Source: Thermoguttaceae bacterium
GTDB lineage: Bacteria > Planctomycetota > Planctomycetia > Pirellulales > Thermoguttaceae
DNA length: 64,000 nt
Direction: 5' to 3'
NCBI GenBank assembly: GCA_017405595.1
Contig: JAFRAC010000007.1
Span: forward strand, 310,001 to 374,000
Shown here: piece by piece, positions 17,701 through 26,983 of the stretch
How positions within the stretch are numbered: position 1 is the stretch's first letter
Layout: each line of letters opens with the position of its first letter
Made by a program: the position numbers and the translations under genes
The notes under the pieces: generated by a model
Told to the model about the DNA's origin: nothing
The model's input: only the letters and a program-made list of their open reading frames with translations
The model's database searches: none

Positions 17701-19263
17701 GTGCGCCATTCGACGCCTTTTGTCACACTGATCTCTCCGCCGCCGCACCACGACATTTACTCGATCGAAGACCTGGCGCAGCTGATCTTTGACCTGAAAA
17801 ACGCCAACCGCGACGCGGCGGTTTCGGTCAAGCTGGTTTCCGAGTCCGGTGTCGGCACCATTGCCGCGGGGGTCGCGAAGGGGCATGCCGATCTGGTTTT
17901 GATCAGCGGCCACGACGGCGGAACCGGCGCGTCGCCCCTGACGAGTATCAAGCACGCGGGGCTTCCCTGGGAACTGGGCCTTGCCGAAACACAGCAGACG
18001 CTTGTATTAAACGGCCTGCGCGACCGTGTCCGTCTTCAGGTCGACGGACAGCTCAAGACGGGGCGGGATGTCATCATTGCCGCGCTGCTCGGCGCCGAAG
18101 AGTTCGGATTCGCCACAACGCTTTTGGTCTGTCTCGGCTGCGTGATGATCCGCAAGTGCCACGAGAACTGCTGCCCCGCCGGGGTCGCGACCCAGGACCC
18201 CGAACTGCGGAAACGGTTCCGCGGCAAGCCGGAATACATCGTTCATTTCCTCCGTTTCATCGCCCAGGAAGTCCGTGAATATCTCGCGCAGCTCGGACTG
18301 CGGTCCATCGACGAAGCGGTCGGCCGCGCGGATCTGCTGCAGGTGAAGGACGCGATTGACTTTTACAAGGCGCAGCGGCTCGATTTCTCCAAAATCCTTA
18401 CCCCCGTGCTCGAAGGAAAGACGCGTTTCGGAGGCCGGAGAGAGGAGCTGACCACCTTCGACGACGAGTTTGTGCTGCCGCACCTCGCCGATACGCTCCA
18501 GCGGGGAGAACCGGCCTGGCTGACCCTTCCGATCCAAAACGTTCATCGGACCGTCGGGACCCGGCTTTCTTCGCTCATCTCCCGGAAGTTCGGGCCGGCC
18601 GGTTTGCCCGACGATACCGTCCAGCTCTATCTGCACGGGGTCGCCGGTCAGAGTTTCGGCGCGTTTCTCGCCCATGGTGTTACACTGGTTCTGGAAGGAG
18701 AGGTGAACGATTATCTCGGAAAAGGGCTGTCGGGAGGGCGGATCATTGTCCGGCCCCCGATCGGCAGCCGCTTTAACGCGAGCGAAAACGTGATCGCGGG
18801 AAACGTCATCGGATACGGCGGAACTTCCGGAGAGATTTTCCTGAACGGCCAGGCCGGAGAGCGGTTCGCCATCCGCAACAGCGGCATTACCGCCGTTGTC
18901 GAGGGGATCGGCGACCACGGCTGCGAGTATATGACGGGGGGGCGGGTCGTCGTTCTCGGGCCGACCGGAGTCAATTTCGCGGCGGGGATGACCGGCGGAA
19001 TCGCGTATGTCTACGACCAGATCGGGGATTTTGATCTCCGGTGCAATGTCAGTACGGTCGACCTCGACATGGTCGGGGAAGGTTCCGAGGAAGAGGAGGA
19101 GATTCTCACGCTCCTCAATCGGCACGTGAAGGCGACCGGAAGCCCGCTGGCGCAGCGCCTTCTTGCCGAATGGGCCAGCGAGCGGAACCGGTTCGTCAGG
19201 GTCGTTCCGATCGAGTACCGCCGGTATCTCGCCAGCCGGAACGGCGGGGCGGTTCCCCGGTAA
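14791..19263 (+). CDS. gltB: Glutamate synthase (NADPH) large subunit
   Basis: The 1490-residue protein starts at an ATG preceded by AAGGAGT. A 34-residue propeptide precedes Cys35 in EHDACGVGLIAN, the N-terminal nucleophile of the class II glutamine amidotransferase domain. Then come the central domain, the FMN-binding synthase domain (GAMSLGSLSPEAHEAIA, SGHDGGTGASP) and the C-terminal beta-helical GXGXG domain (GGYGGTSGEIF-like, VVEGIGDHGCEYMTGG). The 3Fe-4S cysteines are in CLGCVMIRKCHENCCPAGV. It turns glutamine and 2-oxoglutarate into two glutamates. The open frame extends upstream to 14413, but that stretch contains the promoter and is not coding. gltD follows after 84 bases. Confidence 0.97.
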   Translation: MNSSQNVPNPCRRSGDPAIPQERGLYNFENEHDACGVGLIANINAKSEHRIVEKGISILKRLMHRGAAGNDPLTGDGAGILTLLPDRFFRRVLDFELPEPGRYAVAMVFNGVGSEEKIDEIIRSEGGEVLGRRTVPTFPEYIGEAARRHMPVIRQWFVGRTHFGSEEEFERKVFVMRRLIEKSLSDIYLPSFSSRTIVYKGLLLADQIDRFYSDLSDPDFESPLAIVHQRYSTNTFPTWTLAHPFRMIAHNGEINTLRGNLNQNRGREPFFSSPLFGEDLAKILPLIDETQSDSACLDNMVELLTAGGRSLPHVMMMLIPQAWGPDYHLGRDVRGFFDYHSVQTEPWDGPAAIAFTDGRGVGAILDRNGLRPARYTLASDGLFVLASEAGVIDIPPEEVVKKGRLRSGEIIWADLGKKRLVTDAEIKNTVARQKPYRRWSEENRINIHGLFDSISPSAVPKNLTERQRFFGWSEEEIELLLTPMARDGKEPIGSMGNDAALAVLSEKPQSLFGYFKQMFAQVTNPPIDPIRERLVMSLTTYIGNGGNLLADDAQCRPIIRLPRPILTEEDLRRLASVHQKGLSTAKLSLGWTGSLDKAVRQLQEDAVQQVRDGHQILILSDRGLAPDQMPIPSLLAASAVNTALSEAGLRPPVGLIIESGEIREVAHFALLLGFGATAISPYLALETVSQLAESGRVPPSPAQAAENYIAAVDKGLLKIMSKMGISTLRSYRGARIFEAVGLDSSLIDRYFPNTRSRIGGITIDDLEEEIRRQFQRYLSGKTELPVLPAGGQYRYRKEGENHLWTPETIRLLREAVQNNDPEKYQQYAGLINNQAGRLCTLRGLFDFAECRPVPIDEVEPVENILRRFVSGAMSLGSLSPEAHEAIAIAMNSLGGRSNCGEGGEDPRRSVPGPNGEVRSSQIRQVASGRFGVTIDYLAEAKEIQIKMAQGAKPGEGGQLPGYKVDESIARVRHSTPFVTLISPPPHHDIYSIEDLAQLIFDLKNANRDAAVSVKLVSESGVGTIAAGVAKGHADLVLISGHDGGTGASPLTSIKHAGLPWELGLAETQQTLVLNGLRDRVRLQVDGQLKTGRDVIIAALLGAEEFGFATTLLVCLGCVMIRKCHENCCPAGVATQDPELRKRFRGKPEYIVHFLRFIAQEVREYLAQLGLRSIDEAVGRADLLQVKDAIDFYKAQRLDFSKILTPVLEGKTRFGGRREELTTFDDEFVLPHLADTLQRGEPAWLTLPIQNVHRTVGTRLSSLISRKFGPAGLPDDTVQLYLHGVAGQSFGAFLAHGVTLVLEGEVNDYLGKGLSGGRIIVRPPIGSRFNASENVIAGNVIGYGGTSGEIFLNGQAGERFAIRNSGITAVVEGIGDHGCEYMTGGRVVVLGPTGVNFAAGMTGGIAYVYDQIGDFDLRCNVSTVDLDMVGEGSEEEEEILTLLNRHVKATGSPLAQRLLAEWASERNRFVRVVPIEYRRYLASRNGGAVPR

Positions 19264-19347
19264 CGGGATCCCCCTTTCGGGGGGAATCGGAGTGTAGAGT
19301 GTGTAAACAGCATTTGATCTGAATCCTATGGAATAGCAGGTAAAACA

Positions 19348-20754
19348 ATGACGGTTCTTAAAGATGATTCTTCTAAAGCTTTCCTGGAAATCGCGCGTCC
19401 GGCATCGTTCTATCGTCCGGCGGAAGAACGGCTTCACGACTGGAAGGAAGTTGAAGCGCTCCCCGATCCCGAGATTCTCCACGAGCAGACGCTCCGCTGC
19501 ATGAACTGCGGCATTCCCTACTGCCACGGTTACGGGTGTCCCCTCGAAAACGCGATCCCCGATTTTAACCGTGAGGTGCGCTGCGGCGACTGGCGCAGCG
19601 CCTGGGAAATCCTGGCGCAGACGAGCCCGTTCCCGGAGTTTACGAGCCGTGTCTGTCCGGCGCTCTGCGAAGGAAGCTGTTCCGCGGGGGCCGAATACGG
19701 GTCGGTCACGATCCGCCAGATCGAAAAGACCATCATCGAAACGGCGTTTGCCAACGGATGGGTTACCCCCGATACGCCGAAACGGACCGGGAAACGTGTT
19801 GCAATTGTCGGTTCCGGACCGGCGGGACTCGCCGCCGCGCAGGCACTCAACCGGCAGGGGCATGAAGTCACCGTTTTCGAGAAGGAGAAATCGCCCGGCG
19901 GGCTTCTCCGCTACGGCATTCCGGAGTTCAAGCTGGAAAAACGGATCGTGAACCGGCGTGTCCGGCTGATGGAAGTTTCGGGAATCGAGTTCCTCTGCGC
20001 GACGCGGGTCGGCAGGGATATTTCGCCCGATTACCTTTTACGCAAATACGACGCCCTTCTGATTGCCACCGGAACGCCGACTCCGCGCGACCTCGATATT
20101 CCGGGCCGCAGCCTGCCGGGCATTCATTTCGCGCTCGAGCTGCTCGGCGGCCAGAACCGCCTGCTCGGGCATGAAACCGATCTCCTGCCGGTCAGCGCCA
20201 AGGGGAAACGCGTTGTCATCATCGGCGGGGGCGATACCGGAAGCGACTGTCTGGGAACCGCGCTGCGTCAGGGCGCGATTTCGGTCGAGCAGATTGAAAT
20301 TATGCCCAAACCGCCTGTCGAGCGTTCTCCTTCGACGCCGTGGCCCGAATGGCCCTACATGCTCAGAACCTCGTCGAGTCATATCGAGGGGGGGAGCCGC
20401 CGCTGGTCGATTCTGAGCAAGCAGTTTCTGGGAAACAAGGAGGATGGGCGCGAGCGGGTCGCGGGAATCGAAGTCTATCCGGTCGAGTGGAGTTTCGATG
20501 AACGGGGAAAACCGCTCCGTTTCGTTCCCAAAAGCGACAATCCGGAAATCATCCCCTGCGACTTGGTCCTTCTGGCGCTCGGTTTCCTGAAACAGAATCC
20601 GAAATCGATCGCCGAAGAGCTCGGAACAACACTTCAGGAGGGGATGTTCTTCTGCGGCGACGCGGCCAGCGGCCCGTCGCTGGTGGTTCGGGCGGCCGCC
20701 GACGGACTCAGGGCCGCCGAACGGATCGGGGAATTTCTTCGGGACCGTAAGTAG
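19348..20754 (+). CDS. gltD: Glutamate synthase (NADPH) small subunit
   Basis: The 468-residue subunit has an N-terminal iron-sulfur domain (RCMNCGIPYCHGYGCPLENAIP and CPALCEGSC), an FAD-binding GSGPAGLAAAQALNRQGHEV motif and an NADPH-binding GGGDTGSDC motif, ending in FFCGDAASGPSLVVRAAADG. It passes electrons from NADPH to GltB. The gap after gltB holds a GC hairpin (from about 19267) without a T-run, so the two genes are probably co-transcribed from the sigma-54 promoter. Confidence 0.96.
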   Translation: MTVLKDDSSKAFLEIARPASFYRPAEERLHDWKEVEALPDPEILHEQTLRCMNCGIPYCHGYGCPLENAIPDFNREVRCGDWRSAWEILAQTSPFPEFTSRVCPALCEGSCSAGAEYGSVTIRQIEKTIIETAFANGWVTPDTPKRTGKRVAIVGSGPAGLAAAQALNRQGHEVTVFEKEKSPGGLLRYGIPEFKLEKRIVNRRVRLMEVSGIEFLCATRVGRDISPDYLLRKYDALLIATGTPTPRDLDIPGRSLPGIHFALELLGGQNRLLGHETDLLPVSAKGKRVVIIGGGDTGSDCLGTALRQGAISVEQIEIMPKPPVERSPSTPWPEWPYMLRTSSSHIEGGSRRWSILSKQFLGNKEDGRERVAGIEVYPVEWSFDERGKPLRFVPKSDNPEIIPCDLVLLALGFLKQNPKSIAEELGTTLQEGMFFCGDAASGPSLVVRAAADGLRAAERIGEFLRDRK

Positions 20755-20779
20755 ACAAACCCCTGTTTTCCGCTACAAT
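20752..20779 (+). promoter_or_regulatory. Promoter of the sigma-54 activator gene
   Basis: TAGACA and TACAAT are 16 bases apart, starting inside the gltD stop codon. The run GTTTTCCGCTACAAT is nearly identical to that before the Rieske operon (56479-56492). Confidence 0.5.
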
Positions 20780-20841
20780 TTGTTTTTCAGCTCCCTCCAT
20801 TCCCCGAAGCGAACCGGGGTTTATCCGAACGGCCTGAACCC

Positions 20842-22413
20842 ATGAGTCCCGCATACAACGAAATCGATGTGTTGCGCGAAATCAGTTTCGTCGTCCTGCG
20901 CGAACGGCAGGCGCCGCAGCTGATGAACCGCATTCTCGAGATTCTGAGCCGGAAAATGGGAATGGTCCGCGCGGCGCTCACGCTGCGGCACGGCGACATT
21001 TTCCAAATCGAAGCTTCGTACGGGCTCGACGAAGCCGAAATGAAACGCGGCTTTTATCATTTCGGCGAGGGGATCACCGGCACGGTCGCGCAGACCGGTT
21101 ATTCCTGTCTGGTTCCCGACATTGCCGAAAACAAGAATTTCTTAAACCGGACCGGTTCCCATAAAGAGGGGGAGCATTTGGCGTTTCTCTGCGTGCCGGT
21201 CGTCTATCAGGAAGAGACGGTCGGAACGCTCAGCATCGAGTGTAAAAAGATGCCCGATGCCGTCCTCGACGCCCATCTCAAGCTTTTGGAAATCATCGGA
21301 AACCTGACCGCCGAGGCGATCGCCATCCGGAAACAGGAGTGCGACGAGCGGGAGGCCATCGAAGCCGAAAACACACGCCTGCGCGAGGCGGTTCAGCACC
21401 GCGAAAACCCGGGCCGGATCATCGGAAACTGCCGGAATATGCAGACGGTCTATCAGCAGATCCGGCAGGTCGCGCCGACCGACGCCACCGTTCTTATCCG
21501 CGGCGAATCGGGGACCGGCAAAGAGCTGGTCGCGCAGGCCATACGCCAGCTTTCCCCCCGTGCCGAAAAGCCGTTCGTCACCCTCAACTGCGCCGCCATT
21601 CCCGAAACGCTCATCGAAAGCGAGCTTTTCGGACACGAAAAGGGCTCGTTTACCGGCGCCGATTCGCTCCGGGTCGGCCGGGTCGAGGAAGCCGACGGCG
21701 GAATCCTCTTTCTTGACGAGGTCGGCGACCTTTCCCCCGCGAGTCAGGTCAAGCTGCTCCGGTTCCTCCAGGAGCGGAAGTTCTCCCGGGTGGGGAGCAA
21801 CAAAGAGCGCAGCACCAACGTCAGGATTGTCGCCGCAACCTCGCGCAACCTGGAAGAGCTGATCGAAGAGGAAAAATTCCGCAGCGACCTCTACTACCGC
21901 CTCAACGTCTTCCCGATCTTTCTGCCGAACCTGGTAAGCCGCCGCGCCGACATTCTGCTTCTGGCGGAACATTTCCTGGAAAAGTATAACGTCCGTTACG
22001 GCAAATCGATCAAAAGGTTCACCCCCCCCGCCGTAAATCTGCTGATGGCGTATCACTGGCCGGGGAATGTCCGCGAACTGGAAAACTGCATCGAGCGGGC
22101 GACGCTCACCGCGACCGACGACGCAATACACAGTTACAGCCTTCCCCCGACGCTCCAGAGCAGCAGCGCACGCGAGAGCGACCTCCTCTTTTTCGATTTC
22201 GGCGACGGGCCGAAAGACTACAAGATCCTCGTCGATCAGTTTGAGAAAAAGCTCATCACAAACACGCTGAAAGAGACAAAGGGGAACATGTCCGCCGCCG
22301 CGCGCCTTTTAAACCTTTCGCCCCGCATGATCCATTACAACGTCAAGCGTCTGGGGATCGACCCCGCACTCTTCTCTTCGCCGAAAGCGGGCGAGTCCCC
22401 GAAGAAGGGGTAG
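20842..22413 (+). CDS. Sigma-54-dependent transcriptional activator (GAF-AAA+-Fis), NifA-like architecture
   Basis: The 523-residue protein has an N-terminal GAF domain (about 20-165), a sigma-54-interacting AAA+ domain with Walker A GESGTGKE, the sigma-54 contact loop GSFTGA (in [13 protein letters not shown]), Walker [12 protein letters not shown] and the arginine-rich sensor segments, then a Fis-type helix-turn-helix ([25 protein letters not shown]) at the C-terminus. There is no receiver domain, so it is not NtrC; domain order matches NifA and FhlA. The GAF ligand cannot be told. It lies 87 bases downstream of gltD, close to three sigma-54 promoters of nitrogen genes, and is the likely activator of all three. 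Confidence 0.93.
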   Translation: MSPAYNEIDVLREISFVVLRERQAPQLMNRILEILSRKMGMVRAALTLRHGDIFQIEASYGLDEAEMKRGFYHFGEGITGTVAQTGYSCLVPDIAENKNFLNRTGSHKEGEHLAFLCVPVVYQEETVGTLSIECKKMPDAVLDAHLKLLEIIGNLTAEAIAIRKQECDEREAIEAENTRLREAVQHRENPGRIIGNCRNMQTVYQQIRQVAPTDATVLIRGESGTGKELVAQAIRQLSPRAEKPFVTLNCAAIPETLIESELFGHEKGSFTGADSLRVGRVEEADGGILFLDEVGDLSPASQVKLLRFLQERKFSRVGSNKERSTNVRIVAATSRNLEELIEEEKFRSDLYYRLNVFPIFLPNLVSRRADILLLAEHFLEKYNVRYGKSIKRFTPPAVNLLMAYHWPGNVRELENCIERATLTATDDAIHSYSLPPTLQSSSARESDLLFFDFGDGPKDYKILVDQFEKKLITNTLKETKGNMSAAARLLNLSPRMIHYNVKRLGIDPALFSSPKAGESPKKG

Positions 22414-22459
22414 CCCTTTCCCCAGAACGCCGTACACGGCCGCCGCCGGGCGCCGGCAG

Positions 22460-22493
22460 AAAAAGGGCCGGAACCGCATCGGCCCCGGCCCTT
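22460..22493 (-). terminator. Terminator of the ceramidase-like gene
   Basis: AAGGGCCGG (22463-22471) pairs with CCGGCCCTT (22485-22493); on the minus strand it is followed by five T. Confidence 0.75.
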
Positions 22494-22516
22494 CGGCGGA
22501 ACAGTTTTCGCGGCGG

Positions 22517-23932
22517 TTATTTCCCTTTCAGCTTCTTGAGCACTTCAACCGCCTTTTCGACGACCGCCTCGCCGCCGCCGGGAGCCAGCACACTGTCGAT
22601 CGTCTCGTAGCTCCCCTCTTCAAACGCTTTTAATGTCGGCACGTAAAGGTAATCCCCCTGCGCCAGTTCGAGGACAATCGTCTGCTTGAACGGCGAGCGT
22701 TCGCGGATGGCATTCCCCAGATCGACAAAGATCTCGCCCGGCAGCGAGACGATCGCCAGATCGTCCGAAATCCGTATCGCCTGAATGTCGAGCGGCAGGA
22801 TGTCGGGAAAGAACGAGCAGTTGACGATCTTTTCGGCCCGCGCCCGGTCGAGGAAGGGGAGCCCTTTTCCTTCGGGGGCCACGGCCAGATCCATCAGGCT
22901 TTCGGCCTGTTCGAGGTCCTTGTCGGTAAACGCCTGTTTCGGCCATTCCAGCACCTCGCCGCAGAAGTTCAGGTTCGGTGTAATACGGTCAAGCCCGTGG
23001 TGGAACGCCATCTCGAAAGCTGTCAGGCCGAGAATCGTGCCGATTTCGGAGGCGTGCCGCGGTTCGGTCCCGCCGGCAAAGTCGAAATGGTTGATATCCC
23101 CGGCGGTACCGTTGCCGAAGACCGAAACAAAATCTTTCCCGAACCGCGCGCGGAGCGCCGATTCGAGATAATAAGGATAGTCGGCGCTGATCAGCGTCCC
23201 TTCGGTCGTGTCGGGATGAAGGGCGAAATTGGTCAGCGACGACGTCGGTGTTTCGGTTTCGGCGTCCCGGAACAGGAAGAAGGTGAATTTCGGATCGATT
23301 CCGGCGGCCGGATGCACTTTGTCGGGATTGTCGAAACCGGGATTGAACCGGACCGAACCGTCTTTCATCACGAACCGGCGGTTAAACGAAACACCGAGCA
23401 GGTCCTTCTGCCCCTCGTCGAGGACAGAGGGCCGCAGGTTCGCCAGGGCCGTCTCGATGGCCGCGATCCCCTGCTGGATAAAGAACTGTTCGTAGTCGAT
23501 CGGCTCGCACGGGTCGATCCCGTTATTCTGCGCCATCGCCCGCGCGTGGAGGTGTTTGCGGATCGGCCCGCAGAAGAGGGGCGCGGTATGGGAATGGGTC
23601 GCGCAGATGATGATCGCTTCGCGCGGGATGCCGTATTTCCGGGTAATCGCGTCCCGGATCGGGTCGGTCGAGGTGGTCGGAATCGAGCAGGTGTCCGAAA
23701 ACATCAGAATCGCGGTCTGGTCTCCCTGACGGAGCGCCAGCGCCTTGAAGTAGATCGGGTCGTGCACTCCGGTCGAGATTCTTTCGTCGAAATAGCCGCG
23801 CAGCCGGAACCCGACCGGCGGCGTGATTTCAACCGCCGCCGCGCCGCTTTCCAGCGGGGCGGGCGTATCGGCGCGCAAAACGGCGGCAGCCGCGAGAACG
23901 AGCGGTATGATTAAGAGAAAAACGCGTTTCAT
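22517..23932 (-). CDS. Secreted neutral/alkaline non-lysosomal ceramidase-like hydrolase
   Basis: The 471-residue product begins with a signal peptide (MKRVFLLIIPLVLAAAAVLRA) and then GAAAVEITPPVGFRLRGY, the opening of the ceramidase N-terminal domain family common in planctomycetes. Motifs include FSDTCSIPT, the zinc-ligand ATHSHTAP and GNGTAGDINHFD. The C-terminal part, DLAIVSLPGEIFVDLGNAIRERSPF, also fits. Family members hydrolyse ceramide or related amides in a zinc site, but most planctomycete members are untested, so the substrate is unknown. GGAG precedes the start at 23932; the frame is open to 23998. Confidence 0.8.
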   Translation of the reverse strand: MKRVFLLIIPLVLAAAAVLRADTPAPLESGAAAVEITPPVGFRLRGYFDERISTGVHDPIYFKALALRQGDQTAILMFSDTCSIPTTSTDPIRDAITRKYGIPREAIIICATHSHTAPLFCGPIRKHLHARAMAQNNGIDPCEPIDYEQFFIQQGIAAIETALANLRPSVLDEGQKDLLGVSFNRRFVMKDGSVRFNPGFDNPDKVHPAAGIDPKFTFFLFRDAETETPTSSLTNFALHPDTTEGTLISADYPYYLESALRARFGKDFVSVFGNGTAGDINHFDFAGGTEPRHASEIGTILGLTAFEMAFHHGLDRITPNLNFCGEVLEWPKQAFTDKDLEQAESLMDLAVAPEGKGLPFLDRARAEKIVNCSFFPDILPLDIQAIRISDDLAIVSLPGEIFVDLGNAIRERSPFKQTIVLELAQGDYLYVPTLKAFEEGSYETIDSVLAPGGGEAVVEKAVEVLKKLKGK

Positions 23933-24093
23933 CGTAACTCCTTTCGGAAAGGCGGGAAAGAGAGGATCGGTCCGCGGAACGCGGAACGGACCCCGCAAAC
24001 CCCGGCTGCGGGGTTCACGGAATCCCTGTCTGACCTACTCATTTTAAACGATGAAAACCGGTTTGAAAAGATCGCGGCGTTAAGTTGGGCGAA

Positions 24094-24900
24094 TTACCGG
24101 AGATTGAGGACGTCGTCCATCCCGTAAAGGCGCCCCGGCTCTTTGCCGAAAAGGAACCTGGCCGCCGAAAGGGCGCCCGAAGCGTACGCGTCGCGGCTGG
24201 TCGCCTTGACCGTCAGTTCCATCGTCTCGCCCAGCAGCCCGAAGATGATGTTGTGTTCGCCCGGGTTGTCGCCGATCCGCACGGCGTGGTAGCCGATCTC
24301 GTTATGCGGACGCGCGCCCGGTTTTCCGTGCCGGCCGTGGACTTCTTCGGTCAGCCCCATCTTTTCGGCGATCAGCGCGCCGAATTTCAGCGCGGTTCCG
24401 CTCGGCGCGTCGGCCTTGAACCGGTGATGCTTCTCGATGATTTCGACGTCGGCGTCCTGATCGGCCAGCGCGGCGGCGGCGATCTGCGCAAGTTTCATCG
24501 TCAGGTTGACCGTCAGGCTCATGCTGGGCGACCAGAGAACCGGAACCTCCCGGGCCAGCGCCCGGAGCGCCTCTTTCTGCGCATCGGCCAGGCCAGTCGT
24601 GGCGTAGACGAGCGCGAGTTTTTTCCGGCGGCACGTTTCCAGAACGGTATCGAGCGCCGCGGGGGACGAAAAGTCGATGACGACGTCGACCGGAACACCG
24701 TCGGGAATCGCGCCGGTCAGCGGAACGCCGTTTTTCCCGATTCCCGCCAGCTCGCCGCTGTCGGCGCCGAGCTGAGGATGGCCCGGCGCGTCCGCGGCCG
24801 CGGTGATCTCAATCGCGGGATCGGCCGCACCGAGGGCAATAAGACGTTTTCCCATCCGGCCGGCGGCGCCGTATATCGCAACACGAACTTTCTTTTCCAT
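24094..24900 (-). CDS. dapB: 4-hydroxy-tetrahydrodipicolinate reductase
   Basis: The 268-residue protein has the nucleotide-binding GAAGRMGKRL motif at residues 10-19, DFSSPAALDTVLE, ATTGL and the catalytic EKHHRFKADAPSGTA loop (His-His and Lys of the DapB family). It reduces 4-hydroxy-tetrahydrodipicolinate in the lysine/diaminopimelate pathway, supplying peptidoglycan cross-links. It follows thrC by 22 bases on the same strand, so two aspartate-family genes share a transcript. Confidence 0.96.
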   Translation of the reverse strand: MEKKVRVAIYGAAGRMGKRLIALGAADPAIEITAAADAPGHPQLGADSGELAGIGKNGVPLTGAIPDGVPVDVVIDFSSPAALDTVLETCRRKKLALVYATTGLADAQKEALRALAREVPVLWSPSMSLTVNLTMKLAQIAAAALADQDADVEIIEKHHRFKADAPSGTALKFGALIAEKMGLTEEVHGRHGKPGARPHNEIGYHAVRIGDNPGEHNIIFGLLGETMELTVKATSRDAYASGALSAARFLFGKEPGRLYGMDDVLNLR

Positions 24901-24922
24901 ACTGACACTCTTTCCCGTATTA

Positions 24923-26305
24923 CTATTTCCGAAGCAGATCGATAATGGCGTTGATATCGTTGGCGACCGTCACCGGGTGGTTGGCGAACTCGGTCGTCTT
25001 CACGCCCCGTTTTCCGAGAATCGAGTCGAAGAACTCTTTGTTGTTCCCGTGATAGGCGACCGTGGCGTTCGGGTCCTTGAGCTGGTTGCCGGTCAGAATG
25101 CAGACGACCCGTTCGTCTTTCCCGATCACCCCTTCGGCCACCAGTTTTTTGGTGCCCGCCAGGCTCGCCGCGCTGGCCGGTTCGCACCCGAGCCCGCCGG
25201 CGCCGACGTTCGCTTTCGCGTCGAGGATCTCCTGCTCGGTCACCTCGCGCACCACGCCGCTGCAGAAGTCGAGCGCGCGCAGGCACTTGGTCAGGTTCAC
25301 CGGCCGGTTGATTTCGATGGCGCTGGCGATCGTGTTGGCGCGCCGCCCTTCGGCGTCCATCTGGTCGTAGAACTTCTTGATTTTGGCCTGATCGCACCGG
25401 CCGCCGTTCCAGCGGAGCCCTTCCTGCTCGTACAGACGGTAGAGGGTGTCGGCGCCCGCGGCGTTGATGACCGCCAGACGCGGAACTTTCTTGATCAGGC
25501 CGAGCTTGTGCAGTTCAATGAACGCTTTTCCGAAAGAGCTGGAATTGCCCAGGTTTCCGCCGGGAACGACGATCCAGTCGGGAACCTCCCAGCCGAGCCC
25601 TTCGAGCACGCGGAACATGATCGTCTTCTGCCCCTCGAGCCGGAACGGGTTCAGGCTGTTGAGCAGATAGAGGTTGAGCTGTTTCGAGGCTTCCTGTACC
25701 CGCGCCATCGCGTCGTCGAAATCCCCTTCGATCTGGATCGTTCTCGCGCCGTAATCGAGCGCCTGCGAAAGTTTTCCGTAAGCGATTTTCCCCGACCCGA
25801 TAAAGATGACGGCGTTCATCATTCGTGTAACACCGCAGTAGATCGCCAGTGACGCGCTGGTGTTCCCCGTCGAGGCGCAGGCGGTATGTTTGGCGCCGAC
25901 CAACTTCCCGTGGGTGGTGCCCGCCGCCATGCCGTTATCCTTAAACGAGCCGGAAGGGTTCATCCCCTCGTATTGAAGGTAGAGCGAACCGGGAACAAGT
26001 CCGGCGTAGGGGGCAACGTAATCGGCCTTCTGGAGAATCGTCTGCCCTTCGCCGATCGTCACGCACTCTTCGAGTTTGGCAAACGGAAGGAGTTCATGAA
26101 ACCGCCAGACACCGCTGTGCCGCTGCGGAATCCGGCGCTGGCCCCAGTACTGCTCGAAGTGGGAAAGGCTTTTCGGAACAGGGAGTTTGTCCCATTCATA
26201 TTCGACGTCCAAAAGGGCGCCGCAGTCGGGGCACCGGTGATGAACTTCCAGAAGGTCGAAAGTGTGCCCGCAGTCGGGATTGATGCAGTGCTGAAAAGCC
26301 GTCAT
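24923..26305 (-). CDS. thrC: Threonine synthase
   Basis: The 460-residue PLP enzyme converts O-phosphohomoserine to threonine. The PLP lysine is in [12 protein letters not shown] and the phosphate loop in [15 protein letters not shown]. An N-terminal CxxxxC...CPDCG zinc-ribbon-like segment (residues 7-33) precedes the catalytic part, as in several bacterial and archaeal ThrC proteins. AAAGGAC precedes the ATG. It is the first gene of a pair with dapB. Confidence 0.95.
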   Translation of the reverse strand: MTAFQHCINPDCGHTFDLLEVHHRCPDCGALLDVEYEWDKLPVPKSLSHFEQYWGQRRIPQRHSGVWRFHELLPFAKLEECVTIGEGQTILQKADYVAPYAGLVPGSLYLQYEGMNPSGSFKDNGMAAGTTHGKLVGAKHTACASTGNTSASLAIYCGVTRMMNAVIFIGSGKIAYGKLSQALDYGARTIQIEGDFDDAMARVQEASKQLNLYLLNSLNPFRLEGQKTIMFRVLEGLGWEVPDWIVVPGGNLGNSSSFGKAFIELHKLGLIKKVPRLAVINAAGADTLYRLYEQEGLRWNGGRCDQAKIKKFYDQMDAEGRRANTIASAIEINRPVNLTKCLRALDFCSGVVREVTEQEILDAKANVGAGGLGCEPASAASLAGTKKLVAEGVIGKDERVVCILTGNQLKDPNATVAYHGNNKEFFDSILGKRGVKTTEFANHPVTVANDINAIIDLLRK

Positions 26306-26983
26306 GGTTTTGTCCTTTGTTTTTGCTTGTTTGTTTTTCGGAATCGGATCACCACGTTTCTCTTTCCGCCCTTTCGCAAGGCGCGAAGGGGGAGGCCTCT
26401 TCCCGCACGGGACGGGAGAACTCTATCCATTATAACCCGCTTCCGGGTTTTTAACAGGCGTGAGCGGAGACCGCCCCTCTTTTCACCCCGCCGCGGTTTT
26501 TTGGGTGGGGAAGGGGGTGAGACTGAGTTCAGACGCTGTTTTCGGCCCCCGCCGGCCAGTCCGCAACATCGATGATCTTTACCCCCTCATACTGATTGGC
26601 CGGCTGCCTTGTACGAGTGAGGATGATTTTCGGATAGGCGAGGCCTGTTTCCATTCCCCCACATGTCATTGTGCCGGTTTTCTTATCCTGCTTTTCGGGA
26701 AATCGAACCGAACCGGACCGCCAGCGGGCGTGAAAGCACCGTTGAATCTTTTTCTTTTGCGTACCCATTGTATGTTTTTTTTTTTTGCTATTTTAACTTC
26801 AGGCCAGTGTTCTTTTCCGCGCTGTTTCGAGCCGGACTTTTTCCTGAAAGGACCTCGTTTCGGCGGCCCGTGCCCTCCTTTTGAGAAGCCGGGCGGATTT
26901 CGGGGAAAAGGAGAGAACAGTTTTATTCCGGGCCATAAAACCGATTACCGCATCGTCAGTCTTTTAACCGAAAGGAACGATCC
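26306..26983. other. Long intergenic region with a T12 tract and a possible ORF remnant
   Basis: The 678-base gap contains a run of twelve T at about 26775-26786, some 200 bases before the next start codon, and a minus-strand frame (26529-26768, 79 codons) with no ribosome-binding site. No RNA gene or clear promoter was recognised. Confidence 0.5.
26529..26768 (-). pseudogene. Possible remnant ORF of unknown origin
   Basis: The 79-codon frame reads into KIILTRTRQPANQYEG and KIIDVADWPAG, which looks protein-like toward its C-terminus, whereas the N-terminal part (GTQKKKIQRCFHARW) does not. There is no Shine-Dalgarno sequence and the start is next to a homopolymer tract. It may be the tail of a decayed gene; no family was recognised. 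Confidence 0.15.

Noticed and set aside
19267..19285. Hairpin between gltB and gltD as a terminator
   Set aside because: There is no T-run after the GC stem and the two genes encode subunits of one enzyme, so read-through is expected.
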